DNA from: DYGX01 sp035325905
Lineage (GTDB): Bacteria; Chloroflexota; Anaerolineae; Aggregatilineales; Aggregatilineaceae
Length of the DNA stretch: 19,512 bases
Direction: 5' to 3'
NCBI GenBank assembly: GCA_035325905.1
Contig: DAOKYY010000073.1
Location: forward strand, 1 to 19,512
In this document: positions 10,125 through 17,120 of the stretch, piece by piece
Layout of the letters: each line of letters starts with the position of its first letter
Position numbering within the stretch: the first letter of the stretch is position 1
Program-made: the position numbers and the translations under genes
Notes under the pieces: generated by a model
Databases searched by the model: none
What the model saw: the letters and a program-made list of their open reading frames with translations, nothing else
Told to the model about the DNA's origin: nothing

Positions 10125-10844
10125 ATGAAAAGATTAAGCTTCATCTCGTTGATCATTGTGTTCGGGCTGGCGCTCGCCCTCGTCGGAGCGCGCACGCCGG
10201 ATCGGGTCGAGAGCGCCAGCGTCCAGCCATCGTGGGAGATTCTGGAAGGCGAGCCGAACTCCTGCGCCGACACCGACGGCTTCTCGATTCAGGTCTATAT
10301 CAACAACCCGGCGGCGGCCTCGGAACAAGGCCAGCTCACCGTGCCCGGCTATGGGCAGGTCGCCTACACGACGGACAGCAACTTCAGCGGAATCGGCACG
10401 TTCAGCTTTTTCATCTTCAACACCGTCGACTACAGCGTCCCGGCGCATACGCCCCTCACGCTGACCGTGACGACCTACAACCTGCCGAACTTCGCGGGTG
10501 GGGTGTCGTATGTCGACACGATGACCTGGGACTGCACGACCGGGCTTGAAGTGGCTCCGGCGGTCAAGGCGGGCTGCGACGTGCTGATGAACATCCCGGC
10601 TGGGACGGTCGGCGGCACGTTCGTCGCCAACGCGCAGGCCTACTGGGCGCCCGGCAAGCTGACCGCGCCGGTGGTGACGCTCGCGGCGGGCAAGTCGGCG
10701 CGCGTGATCGGCCTCGACGAGTCCGGGCAGTACTACAAGATCATCTGGGGCTGCAACTACCTGTGGGTCCTGAAGGACACTCTGGGGCCGAACTACGACA
10801 ACGTCTGGCACGGCGCGCCGCTGCCGACGACGGTCGTCAAGTAG
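10125..10844 (+). CDS. Secreted two-domain protein with Trp/Tyr-rich C-terminal domain (paralogue 2)
   Basis: This is a 239-residue protein. The ATG at 10125 has GGAGGA six bases upstream, and an in-frame start at 10071 has no such site. The N-terminal Lys-Arg and hydrophobic stretch (about 4-21) is a signal peptide or anchor; cleavage could be after VGA or after SAS near residue 32. A beta-rich domain at about 35-137, bounded by Cys47 and Cys137, differs in sequence from that of the 7744 product. The C-terminal domain at about 148-239 has Cys151 and Cys210, GLDESGQYYKIIW and the terminal GPNYDNVWHGAPLPTTVVK, nearly the same as its paralogue. The function is unknown; secretion and a binding role are inferred. 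A terminator hairpin follows at 10876-10900. Confidence 0.85.
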   Translation: MKRLSFISLIIVFGLALALVGARTPDRVESASVQPSWEILEGEPNSCADTDGFSIQVYINNPAAASEQGQLTVPGYGQVAYTTDSNFSGIGTFSFFIFNTVDYSVPAHTPLTLTVTTYNLPNFAGGVSYVDTMTWDCTTGLEVAPAVKAGCDVLMNIPAGTVGGTFVANAQAYWAPGKLTAPVVTLAAGKSARVIGLDESGQYYKIIWGCNYLWVLKDTLGPNYDNVWHGAPLPTTVVK

Positions 10845-10875
10845 CGCCAGCCCCTATTCTTTTCTGCACGATCAT

Positions 10876-10900
10876 GCGCCCCGGAGAACATTCGGGGCGC
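10876..10900. terminator. Hairpin terminator between convergent genes
   Basis: A perfect 8-bp stem (GCGCCCCG/CGGGGCGC) with a 9-base loop is followed on the plus strand by TTGTTGTT (10901-10908). It lies 31 bases past the stop of paralogue 2 and 26 bases before the end of the convergent permease gene. Confidence 0.7.
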
Positions 10901-10926
10901 TTGTTGTTGCGCGCAGCCGGGCGCGC

Positions 10927-11877
10927 TCAAAGCTGCGGGTTCAGCGCGAAATAGATCGAGAAGATGATCAGCGAGAAGGCGGTGTAGACCATCAGCACGT
11001 TGTTGACGTAGCGTTTCTCGTCCGGCATGTCCTGCCGCATGTAGAGCGGGATGATGAATGGCGGCGGCATAACCATCAACGTAAAGAGCGCGATCTCGAA
11101 CGGACGCTCCAGGTCGAGCAAGCCGCGAATGATGACCGCGTTGAGCAGCAGCGCCAGCGGAATCAGGATCGCCAGCCGGACCGCGACGACCAGCGCGGCC
11201 TCGCGCAGGCTGGCGCGGTCGAGCCTGATCCCATAGCCGACGATGATCAGAATCAGCGGGATCGTCAGCGCGCTGAGAAAGCCGAGCGTCGCCATGAGGC
11301 CGCCGGTGATCGGCTGCTCGTAGAGGAACTCTTCCGCGCCGAGCAAGTTAAGCGCGATGCCCGCCAGGATCGCGACGATCACCGGCGAGCGGAAGAAGGC
11401 GTTGACCAGCTGCGCGGGGTGGTTGAGGCCGTCGCGCTTCATCAGCAGCAGCGCCAGGAAGATGAACCAGATAAACAGCTCGTGACCGAGGTCCGCGACC
11501 GCGATATAGCCGATGTTCTCCAGCCCATAGGCGCTGCCAAACAGGCTGACGCCGAGCATCCCGTACTCGAAGCCGGTCATCAGAAACGGGAAGTAGGGAT
11601 GCGGCACGCTCAGGCGGCGGCGCAGCGTCACGCCGAGCGCGTAGAGCGCGATATTCAGCGCGCCGACCACCACGAACACGACCAGGTAAGTCGAGCGCAT
11701 CTCGATTTGCAGAAACGAAACGAACAACACCGAGGGCAGCGCCAGGTTGACCGCGATCTTGCGCAGGTCGTCGATGGCGCGCTCCGGCAAAAACTGGCTG
11801 CGGCGAATCCAGGCGCCCAGCCCGATCAGCAGGAAGATCGGCAGGACGCGGTTGATGATTTCAGTGGTCTGATCCAT
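10927..11877 (-). CDS. AEC (auxin efflux carrier)-family permease
   Basis: This is a 316-residue, very hydrophobic protein with about nine to ten predicted membrane helices in two halves separated by a more polar centre (around LLGAEEFLYEQPITGG). Several features fit the AEC family: the N-terminal IFLLIGLGAWIRRSQFLPE, the NLALPSVLF segment in the second helix, polar and proline breaks in later helices (ALTIPLILIIVGYGI), and a late MPPPFIIPLYM. Bacterial members export or import small organic acids or amino acids; the substrate here cannot be told. The ATG at 11877 has only a distant GGAG upstream. It lies 126 bases downstream of the 12990-12004 gene, with a possible own -10 at 11965-11970. 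Confidence 0.85.
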   Translation of the reverse strand: MDQTTEIINRVLPIFLLIGLGAWIRRSQFLPERAIDDLRKIAVNLALPSVLFVSFLQIEMRSTYLVVFVVVGALNIALYALGVTLRRRLSVPHPYFPFLMTGFEYGMLGVSLFGSAYGLENIGYIAVADLGHELFIWFIFLALLLMKRDGLNHPAQLVNAFFRSPVIVAILAGIALNLLGAEEFLYEQPITGGLMATLGFLSALTIPLILIIVGYGIRLDRASLREAALVVAVRLAILIPLALLLNAVIIRGLLDLERPFEIALFTLMVMPPPFIIPLYMRQDMPDEKRYVNNVLMVYTAFSLIIFSIYFALNPQL

Positions 11878-11964
11878 GAAGCGGAAAAACTCCGTCCGGT
11901 GCAGAGCGGCGAACAGCGGGGCCGGGGCAAGCGGAAAAGGGGAAAGGGGCCATCGCTCAGCCTC

Positions 11965-11970
11965 ATTGTA
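11965..11970 (-). promoter_or_regulatory. Possible -10 element for the AEC permease gene
   Basis: The minus strand reads TACAAT (five of six) about 88 bases upstream of the ATG at 11877. There is no clear -35, so this is weak. Confidence 0.25.
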
Positions 11971-12003
11971 TCCGGTTTGGGAACAGCCGGCCTTCCGCCG
12001 CTG

Positions 12004-12990
12004 TTACTGCGTCCCTTCCCACTCGCGCACGACCTCTTCCAGCAGCGCGCGCACGCCAGGGTCGTCCACCTCGCCGACGCCCTCGTACTGCCGGTCGTCC
12101 ACCACGATCTGCACGCCGCCCTGCGCCGAGGGCCGGACGTGGATCACCCGCCCGCGAAAGGCTGGCAGGCTCGCCAGCCGCTCTTGCAGCAGGTCTTCGA
12201 TCTGGTCGGCGATCGAGCGCGCGCCAGTCGCTGGCGGCTCTACCGGGGCCTGGCCGAGCGCGACGCGCCCGATCTGGCGCAGGCTCGAGCCTGCGCGCGG
12301 CGCGGCAGGCTGATCGGCGGGCGGCGCGGCGACCGGTCCAAGCGACGGGCGAGCCAGCGCGCTGAGATCGCGCACCGCGCCGATGAAGCGGCGCTCCAGG
12401 TCCGCGCTGCGCAGCTCGTCCACCGAGCGGAAGCGGCGCCCATCGACCTCCATGATCAATTCCCCGGTCGATAGATCGCGCCAGACGCGCAGCAGCTCAA
12501 TAGCGTCCGCCGGGCCGGTGGGCGCGTCGCCGGACGGCGCGGCGGCCCCTTCGAGCGGGGAACCGGGCAGGAACTCGGCGGGGGCGGCGGGCGGCGCATC
12601 CGGCTCCGGCGCGGATTCCGCCCAGGCGCGTGGAAGCGGCGCGGCGGGCAGATCGCCGGTCAGCAGCGCGAGATCCGGCGCGGGCGTGGCCGGGCGAGGC
12701 AGCGGGGATGGCTCAAGGCGCGCCGCGACGGACCGATCGGCGGCGCGCTGGCCGCGCACGGTCTGCCAGAGGCTCGCGTACAGGCTCGGCAGCGGCGCAA
12801 GGCCCTGCGCGGCCCGGCGGCGGCGCTCCGCCGCGCGCTGAAGGACGAACGCGGTCAGCGCGATCCAGATGATCCCGGCGATGCAGGTCAGCCCGACCAG
12901 CCCGGAGATCTGGCCGAAGAAATCGGTCACATTGGACGACTCGGCTTGCGCCGGGAATAGCCGCCACAGCATCAAGGTGGGTGCCATCAT
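12004..12990 (-). CDS. Membrane-anchored hypothetical protein with duplicated small alpha/beta domain
   Basis: This is a 328-residue protein. Tandem ATGs at 12990 and 12987 are preceded by GGGAG. One membrane helix lies at about 28-50, followed by Arg-rich residues, so the rest is probably cytoplasmic. Residues about 90-160 are a Pro/Ala-rich linker. Two similar modules follow: 164-210 (centred on LIMEVDGRRFRSVDEL) and 279-325 (centred on VQIVVDDRQYEGVGEV). They align without gaps over 32 positions with about 7 identities and many similar residues. Each reads as two beta strands with a VD turn and then a helix. A helix-rich stretch (SIADQIEDLLQERL) precedes the second module. I do not know a named function. 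It lies between fpg and the AEC permease on the same strand. Confidence 0.8.
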   Translation of the reverse strand: MMAPTLMLWRLFPAQAESSNVTDFFGQISGLVGLTCIAGIIWIALTAFVLQRAAERRRRAAQGLAPLPSLYASLWQTVRGQRAADRSVAARLEPSPLPRPATPAPDLALLTGDLPAAPLPRAWAESAPEPDAPPAAPAEFLPGSPLEGAAAPSGDAPTGPADAIELLRVWRDLSTGELIMEVDGRRFRSVDELRSADLERRFIGAVRDLSALARPSLGPVAAPPADQPAAPRAGSSLRQIGRVALGQAPVEPPATGARSIADQIEDLLQERLASLPAFRGRVIHVRPSAQGGVQIVVDDRQYEGVGEVDDPGVRALLEEVVREWEGTQ

Positions 12991-13083
12991 GCGCCTCGCT
13001 CCCTCTGCCGGCGGACAGGCCCTCTGGCTATCGCTCTGCCCCAGCCGATCCGCGTCGAGCAGTGCCGATCAGTATCGTCGCGC

Positions 13084-13902
13084 TCAGGGAATCTGGCAAG
13101 CCGGGCAGAGGTGCGTGCCGCGCTGCCCGACGACGGTTTTCAGGATGGGCGTGCCGCAGCGCGGGCAGGGCTGCCCCGCGTGCCCGTAGACATTCAGCCC
13201 CGCCTGGGCGCTGCCTTTCGTCCCGTCCGGCTTGCGATACCAGTTGACGCTCGCGCCTTCCCGTGCGACGCCGTCCGCCAGCACCCGCCGGATCGCCGCG
13301 TAGAGCGCCGCGACCTCGTCCTCGCTCAGCGAATCGGCCCGGCGCAGCGGGTGCAGCCGCGCCAGGTAGAGCGCCTCGTCGGCGTAGATGTTGCCGACGC
13401 CCGCCAGCAGGCCCTGGTTGAGCAGCAGCGGCTTGAGCGCCCCGCTCCGCCGCGCCAGCCGCGCCCGGAACTCGTCCAGCGTGAAGCTATCGTCGAGCGG
13501 CTCTGGCCCCAGCGCGCCGACCACCTCAGCCGGGTCTTCGACCAGGTACACCCGGCCGAACTTCCGCGAGTCCGAAAAGCGAAGCTGGTGCGCGTTGTCC
13601 AGCTGAAACGTGAAATGGACCCAGCGGTCGGCGTGCTGCTCCTCGCCATCCGGCGCGACGTACAGCCGCCCGGTCATTTTGAGGTGAATGATCAGCGTGT
13701 CGGGGTCGAGCTTGATCATGACGTACTTGCCGCGCCGCGACAGCGAGCGGATCGGCTGTCCGGCGATGCGCGCCGTAAAGATCGGCCCGTCCGGGCGGAC
13801 CAGCCCGCCGGGATAGTCGTACTGCGCGCCGGTGATGGTGCGTCCGGCCAGGGGCGCGCGCAGGCCGCGCACCACGGTCTCAACTTCGGGCAACTCAGGC
13901 AT
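13084..13902 (-). CDS. mutM: Formamidopyrimidine-DNA glycosylase (Fpg/MutM)
   Basis: This is a 272-residue bifunctional DNA glycosylase/AP lyase that removes 8-oxoguanine and formamidopyrimidines. The start at 13902 gives the required N-terminus MPELPEVE, with Pro2 as nucleophile and Glu3; the longer frame to 13974 would bury Pro2. Lys59 (RRGKYVMI), the helix-two-turn-helix with Asn171 (GVGNIYADEAL) and the zinc finger (Cys246, Cys249, Cys266, Cys269) with Arg261 are all in place. The length is normal. Two same-strand genes follow, 93 and then 126 bases apart, so an operon is possible. The function is DNA repair and has no evident link to those neighbours. Confidence 0.97.
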   Translation of the reverse strand: MPELPEVETVVRGLRAPLAGRTITGAQYDYPGGLVRPDGPIFTARIAGQPIRSLSRRGKYVMIKLDPDTLIIHLKMTGRLYVAPDGEEQHADRWVHFTFQLDNAHQLRFSDSRKFGRVYLVEDPAEVVGALGPEPLDDSFTLDEFRARLARRSGALKPLLLNQGLLAGVGNIYADEALYLARLHPLRRADSLSEDEVAALYAAIRRVLADGVAREGASVNWYRKPDGTKGSAQAGLNVYGHAGQPCPRCGTPILKTVVGQRGTHLCPACQIP

Positions 13903-14023
13903 CTTCCATCCCGCATGGTCTCTAATTGCCGGACGCTCTGGACGCCCGGCCGTCTCACTACAATCTCGCGCCAAAGTTTATCGTATTCCACGCCGGGTGG
14001 CACGCCGGATGCTGCTCAATTTG

Positions 14024-14032
14024 TGCTATAGT
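14024..14032 (+). promoter_or_regulatory. Possible extended -10 promoter of the 61-aa protein gene
   Basis: TGCTATAGT (TGn plus five of six of TATAAT) lies about 100 bases before the ATG at 14134. No good -35 is 17 bases upstream. The leader would carry a small hairpin (CGGCG/CGCCG, around 14043-14058). Confidence 0.35.
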
Positions 14033-14133
14033 TGACAAAAGATCGGCGGGAAAACGCCGGTCAGTTCGACGTTTTGAGACCTGCAGCGCAGCGGGCGATC
14101 AGCCGCCCAGCGCGGGCGCGGAAGGAGGACGCC

Positions 14134-14319
14134 ATGCCCAAGATGATGACCTTCGGAGCCGCGAGCGACCGCCCCGCGCGCTATTACCTGGTGCTCAGCG
14201 ACCGCGCCAGCGTCGCGGCGCTGGCGTTCACGTGGATTCTGCTCCTGATCGCCTACCTGCGGTCCGCGCGCCGCAACCGCCGCTTGCAGCGCCAGATCGC
14301 CGGGATGGCGAGCGCCTGA
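14134..14319 (+). CDS. Small single-pass membrane protein
   Basis: This is a 61-residue protein starting at an ATG with a near-ideal AGGAGG five bases upstream. One hydrophobic helix spans about 24-42 (ASVAALAFTWILLLIAYL), followed by a strongly basic stretch (RSARRNRRLQRQ), which places the C-terminus in the cytoplasm by the positive-inside rule. No family is recognised. It stands alone between fpg (divergent) and the M23 peptidase (convergent) and is followed by a palindromic terminator at 14352-14375. The strong ribosome site, typical codon use and flanking signals support a real gene. Confidence 0.7.
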   Translation: MPKMMTFGAASDRPARYYLVLSDRASVAALAFTWILLLIAYLRSARRNRRLQRQIAGMASA

Positions 14320-14351
14320 GCGCTGCCCCAACCAGATTACGCTACGCATAA

Positions 14352-14375
14352 AAACGGGGCGCGCGCGCCCCGTTT
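14352..14375. terminator. Perfect 24-base palindrome, likely bidirectional terminator
   Basis: A 12-base arm (AAACGGGGCGCG) is followed directly by its complement, giving a GC core flanked by AAA and TTT. It sits 32 bases after the stop of the 61-aa protein gene. The short T-run makes it only moderately convincing as an intrinsic terminator. Confidence 0.6.
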
Positions 14376-14387
14376 CATACTGTCGTG

Positions 14388-14497
14388 TAGGGGCGCAGGT
14401 CGCTGCCCCCGCTGGCCCAGAGGTAACGGGCGGAGCAAGCTCGGCTCCTACCTCAGACGCCGGATGAGTCGTAAGCGAAGCGCGCAGCGCGCCCCTA
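14388..14497. repeat. Inverted repeat bounding the second dispersed-repeat copy
   Basis: TAGGGGCGC at 14388-14396 and its exact complement GCGCCCCTA at 14489-14497 bound about 110 bases that contain the repeat at 14392-14461. The right arm includes the TAG stop of the M23 peptidase gene. It may be the true border of a small mobile or REP-like element, or may be coincidental given the GC-rich composition. Confidence 0.4.
14392..14461 (+). repeat. Two-hairpin dispersed repeat, copy 2
   Basis: Same order of blocks and same orientation as 3800-3881: GCGCAG, GCTGC.CCCGCTG, GAGG, ACGGGCGGAGCA.GCTC, TACCTC and GACGCC. The hairpins are more decayed here (the second palindrome has a mismatch). It lies just downstream of the M23 peptidase stop, as copy 1 lies downstream of secA. 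Confidence 0.55.
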
Positions 14498-16819
14498 GAA
14501 CGTGCTTGTCCCGTCGAGCGGGTACGGCTCGAAGCTGCGCGCCCACTCGATCATCCGGTCGAGCGGGTAGACGCCTTCCGGCCACGGCTCGGAGCGCGTG
14601 ACGCGGTGATCCCACACAATCGACCCCGGCGCGGTGTCGAACGCGCCCACGCTGAAAAAGCCCAGCCGCCCGAACGGCTGCCCTTCCGAGGGATACGCCG
14701 GGCCGTTGCGCTGCGTCGCCAGCCGCGCCTGCCACGCCACCAGCCGGGGCGTGAACAGCAGCAGCGGGTTGAGCGGCACACGCCCGTCCAGCGTCGCCGT
14801 CCCGTCCGTGACGAAGTGCGCCTCAAGGTGCAGGTGCGCGTTGTTGCGCTGCGCGATGACGGTCCCTTCTTCAGTCGTGTAGACCGGCCAGCCGGAGCTA
14901 CCGATAATCTCCCCGGCGCGTACTTCCTGCCCGATACGCACGAGCGGCGCGTCGTCGGAGACGTGCCCGTAACCAATCACGATGTTGGACAGCACGCGCG
15001 AGCCGTCCGCGCGCTGGTATTTGTCCGGCAGGAAGGGCCGCAGCGCCAGCGAGCGATCCGCCGGGTCCGGCAGGAAGGCGAACTCGACGATCACGCCATC
15101 CGCGACCGCGATCAGCGGCGTGCCCTCCGGCACCAGGTAATCGACGCCGGAATGCAGCCCGCGCGACTGCTCGTACTCGATCATCCAGTTGTCGAGCGCG
15201 TAGGCCGTCGGGCCGAAGCCGCTGAAGCCCATCGCCTCGATCTCGCCGGGCGGCGAGGTCTGCACCGGCAGCCACGCGAAGGGATCCGGCAGGCCGAGAT
15301 GAAGCTGCATCGCCCAGAAGTCGTGGTAATGCGGCGGGATCGTCTCGCGCGTGAGCGCGACCTCCAGCTCCTCAAGGGCCGCGCCGCTCAGCGTGTCCAC
15401 CTCCGCAATCCGGTCACGATCCCCGCCGCGCACGCGCAGCAAATCGCGCACCAGCGTCCGCCGGAAGGCCAGGACCGCCTCGCTCTCGTACCAGCGCCCA
15501 TCGACCTGGTTGTAGGCCGCCGAGCGCGGGAAATCGGTGTCTTCGCCGGGGAGCCAGGCGTCGTCCGCTTCCGGCCCTTCCCACGGCGTGCGCAGCCAGG
15601 TGTACTCGCCGAACACGAGCCTATCGGCCTCGCGGCGCGCCCCGCCGGGCACCGCGCCGAGCGTCCCGGCGTCGAGCGACGGCTCCGCGCGGGCCGAGGT
15701 GCCGCCCTCGCGAACCGTCACGCTGACGTCGTCAAGCGGCAGAAAGCCCCCCTGGTCTAGCGGAGCAGCGGGAACAGGCGCGGGCGCGGCTGGAGCTTCC
15801 TCCGGCATGACCGGCGCGACCGGCGCAGCGAGGGGCGCCAGCGTCGCGCTGACCAGCCCCAGACCGCGCGTGAAGGGCGAATCGGCAGCCAGCGATTCGA
15901 CGGCGGGCGGCGCGCTTTCCGCCGGAGTATCGGCATGAGCGGGCGCGGCGCGGTTGGACAGCGGCAGATGCGCGCGCAGATCGTCCAGCTGGCGCCCGAT
16001 GTTCTCCTGCACCGCCGCCGAGGCCAGCGCGGCGACCTGCTCGGTGTCCACCTGGGAGCCGGTCGCGGCGCGCCCCAGCAGCCCCTTGCCGTTGACCAGC
16101 AGCCCGATCACCTGGTGGACCCAGTCGGTCCCCAAGCCCATCAGCACGCCCGCCAGCACGATGTCGAAGATGCGGAACGGGTCCTCGATCCAGCCGGCGA
16201 CGTTGACCCCCAGCGGCGCGAACAGGCGCAGGCTGCCGATCAGCGCCAGCGTCACGCCGAAGACGGTGCTGAGGACCATCGCCGCGACCTTTTTGCGCGC
16301 CACGTACAGCGGCGACGACAGCGCCGTTTCGATCGTCTTCTGCGCCGTTTCGAACAGGTCGCGCGCCTCGGCCAGCCGCTCCTCCAGCAGCGCGAGCGGC
16401 CAGTCCTCCGGGTTCGGGCTGTCGGGGTCGTTCAGCGCCAGGTCCGGGTGCGCCTGGCGCTTGCCGAGCGCCGACGAAAGCTGCATGACGTTGCTCCACG
16501 CGTTGTGCACGTCGATCTGCACCAGACCGGCGACGCGCGCCAAAATGACGTGCAGCGTGTGGCTGGCGTCGAGGATGGCGCGCTCGACCCAGTTGAACAG
16601 GAATTCGAGCGTGCGCTCGATCAGGGCCGCGCCGACCAGCAGCGGCGTCAGCTTGACCGCGATATCGTCCAGGTCCTGCGGAGCCGTGTTGCCCGCGTCC
16701 GCCGTCTCCTGCGCCGGGATTTGGCCCCCATCTTGCGCCAGAACCGTCCCGACGACGAGCAAAGCCGCGACGATCCACACGGCCAGCATCAGCACTCGAA
16801 ATCGCTTGACCGCCAGCAT
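14495..16819 (-). CDS. Membrane-anchored M23-family (LytM-like) metallopeptidase
   Basis: This is a 774-residue protein. The ATG at 16819 has AAGGAGG about ten bases upstream. Residues 8-28 form a signal or anchor helix ending VLAQD. Further hydrophobic segments at about 55-75, 178-202 and 216-242 give an N-terminal membrane module. A Pro/Ala-rich linker follows at about 290-355, then an SH3-like segment at about 363-425 (VSVTVREGG, YTWLRTPW). The C-terminal M23 domain at about 550-690 has the zinc ligands His556 and Asp560 (HSGVD) and His664 in AHLHLE, with His619 in GYGHV as a further catalytic histidine. Such enzymes cut peptidoglycan cross-bridges or act as division and cell-wall regulators. 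Having several membrane helices in the same chain is unusual. It is divergent from dnaE. Confidence 0.9.
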   Translation of the reverse strand: MLAVKRFRVLMLAVWIVAALLVVGTVLAQDGGQIPAQETADAGNTAPQDLDDIAVKLTPLLVGAALIERTLEFLFNWVERAILDASHTLHVILARVAGLVQIDVHNAWSNVMQLSSALGKRQAHPDLALNDPDSPNPEDWPLALLEERLAEARDLFETAQKTIETALSSPLYVARKKVAAMVLSTVFGVTLALIGSLRLFAPLGVNVAGWIEDPFRIFDIVLAGVLMGLGTDWVHQVIGLLVNGKGLLGRAATGSQVDTEQVAALASAAVQENIGRQLDDLRAHLPLSNRAAPAHADTPAESAPPAVESLAADSPFTRGLGLVSATLAPLAAPVAPVMPEEAPAAPAPVPAAPLDQGGFLPLDDVSVTVREGGTSARAEPSLDAGTLGAVPGGARREADRLVFGEYTWLRTPWEGPEADDAWLPGEDTDFPRSAAYNQVDGRWYESEAVLAFRRTLVRDLLRVRGGDRDRIAEVDTLSGAALEELEVALTRETIPPHYHDFWAMQLHLGLPDPFAWLPVQTSPPGEIEAMGFSGFGPTAYALDNWMIEYEQSRGLHSGVDYLVPEGTPLIAVADGVIVEFAFLPDPADRSLALRPFLPDKYQRADGSRVLSNIVIGYGHVSDDAPLVRIGQEVRAGEIIGSSGWPVYTTEEGTVIAQRNNAHLHLEAHFVTDGTATLDGRVPLNPLLLFTPRLVAWQARLATQRNGPAYPSEGQPFGRLGFFSVGAFDTAPGSIVWDHRVTRSEPWPEGVYPLDRMIEWARSFEPYPLDGTSTF

Positions 16820-16872
16820 TGTCCGCGCGCCTCCTTGAACAAAAACAAACCGTCTTCCAACCGTCAGGCCCC

Positions 16873-16901
16873 AGTATAATCCGGTTATGGGCTGGTGGGA
16901 A
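16873..16901 (-). promoter_or_regulatory. Candidate promoter of the M23 peptidase gene
   Basis: The minus strand has TTCCCA (16901-16896, four of six) and TATACT (16878-16873, five of six) with a 17-base spacer, about 54 bases before the ATG. The overlapping plus-strand TATAAT at 16875-16880 has no clear -35. Confidence 0.45.
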
Positions 16902-16997
16902 ATCGGCGGCCCCGCTTGTCTGGCGCGCCAGCATTGCGTTTGTGAGGATCGTCCACGAAATCTGTGTGCAAACTTAAACCTCGGGCCGAACCCGGCG

Positions 16998-17006
16998 TGT
17001 TATAAT
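16998..17006 (+). promoter_or_regulatory. dnaE promoter, extended -10
   Basis: TGTTATAAT combines a TGn extension with a perfect TATAAT (17001-17006). The -35 region at a 17-base spacing is poor, as is common for extended -10 promoters. The leader to the ATG at 17121 would be about 108 bases. Confidence 0.6.
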
Positions 17007-17030
17007 GCGAGCCGGTCGCTCCGAACGCGC

Positions 17031-17067
17031 CGCCAGCGCGAACCGGCGCTGTGCTGGCGCATGTTTT
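17031..17067 (+). promoter_or_regulatory. Hairpin plus T-run in the dnaE leader
   Basis: CGCCAGCGC and GCG...CTGGCG can form an imperfect stem (17031-17059). A competing 6-bp stem CAGCGC/GCGCTG (17034-17039 and 17046-17051) overlaps it. TTTT follows at 17064-17067. Overlapping alternative stems before a T-run could attenuate transcription, but this is speculative. Confidence 0.3.
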
Positions 17068-17120
17068 GTCACAGGCCAACCACGCCAGAAGTCGCGGGAT
17101 CAAGCGGGTGAGCACGCTTT

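Larger units (their letters stand above)
16820..17120. other. Divergent promoter region between the M23 peptidase and dnaE, 301 bases
   Basis: It contains the peptidase promoter (16873-16901, -), the dnaE -10 (17001-17006, +), a 12-base palindrome CTGGCGCGCCAG at 16920-16931, and a hairpin followed by TTTT in the dnaE leader (17031-17067). No coding or RNA gene is convincing here. Confidence 0.5.

Noticed and set aside
10134..10811. Open frame of 225 codons on the minus strand across the second secreted-protein gene
   Set aside because: The plus-strand gene has a signal peptide, a strong ribosome site and a paralogue; the antisense frame has none.
14032..14037. Perfect TTGACA considered as a -35 element for the 61-aa protein gene
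   Set aside because: At 16-18 bases downstream the sequence is GC-rich with no -10-like hexamer. The extended -10 at 14024-14032 is a better candidate.
14606..16879. Long plus-strand frames across the M23 peptidase gene
   Set aside because: They are antisense to a gene with clear peptidase motifs, and no ribosome site or domain is seen in them.
16920..16931. Palindrome CTGGCGCGCCAG considered as an operator
   Set aside because: Short GC palindromes are frequent at this base composition, and no second copy near other promoters was seen.
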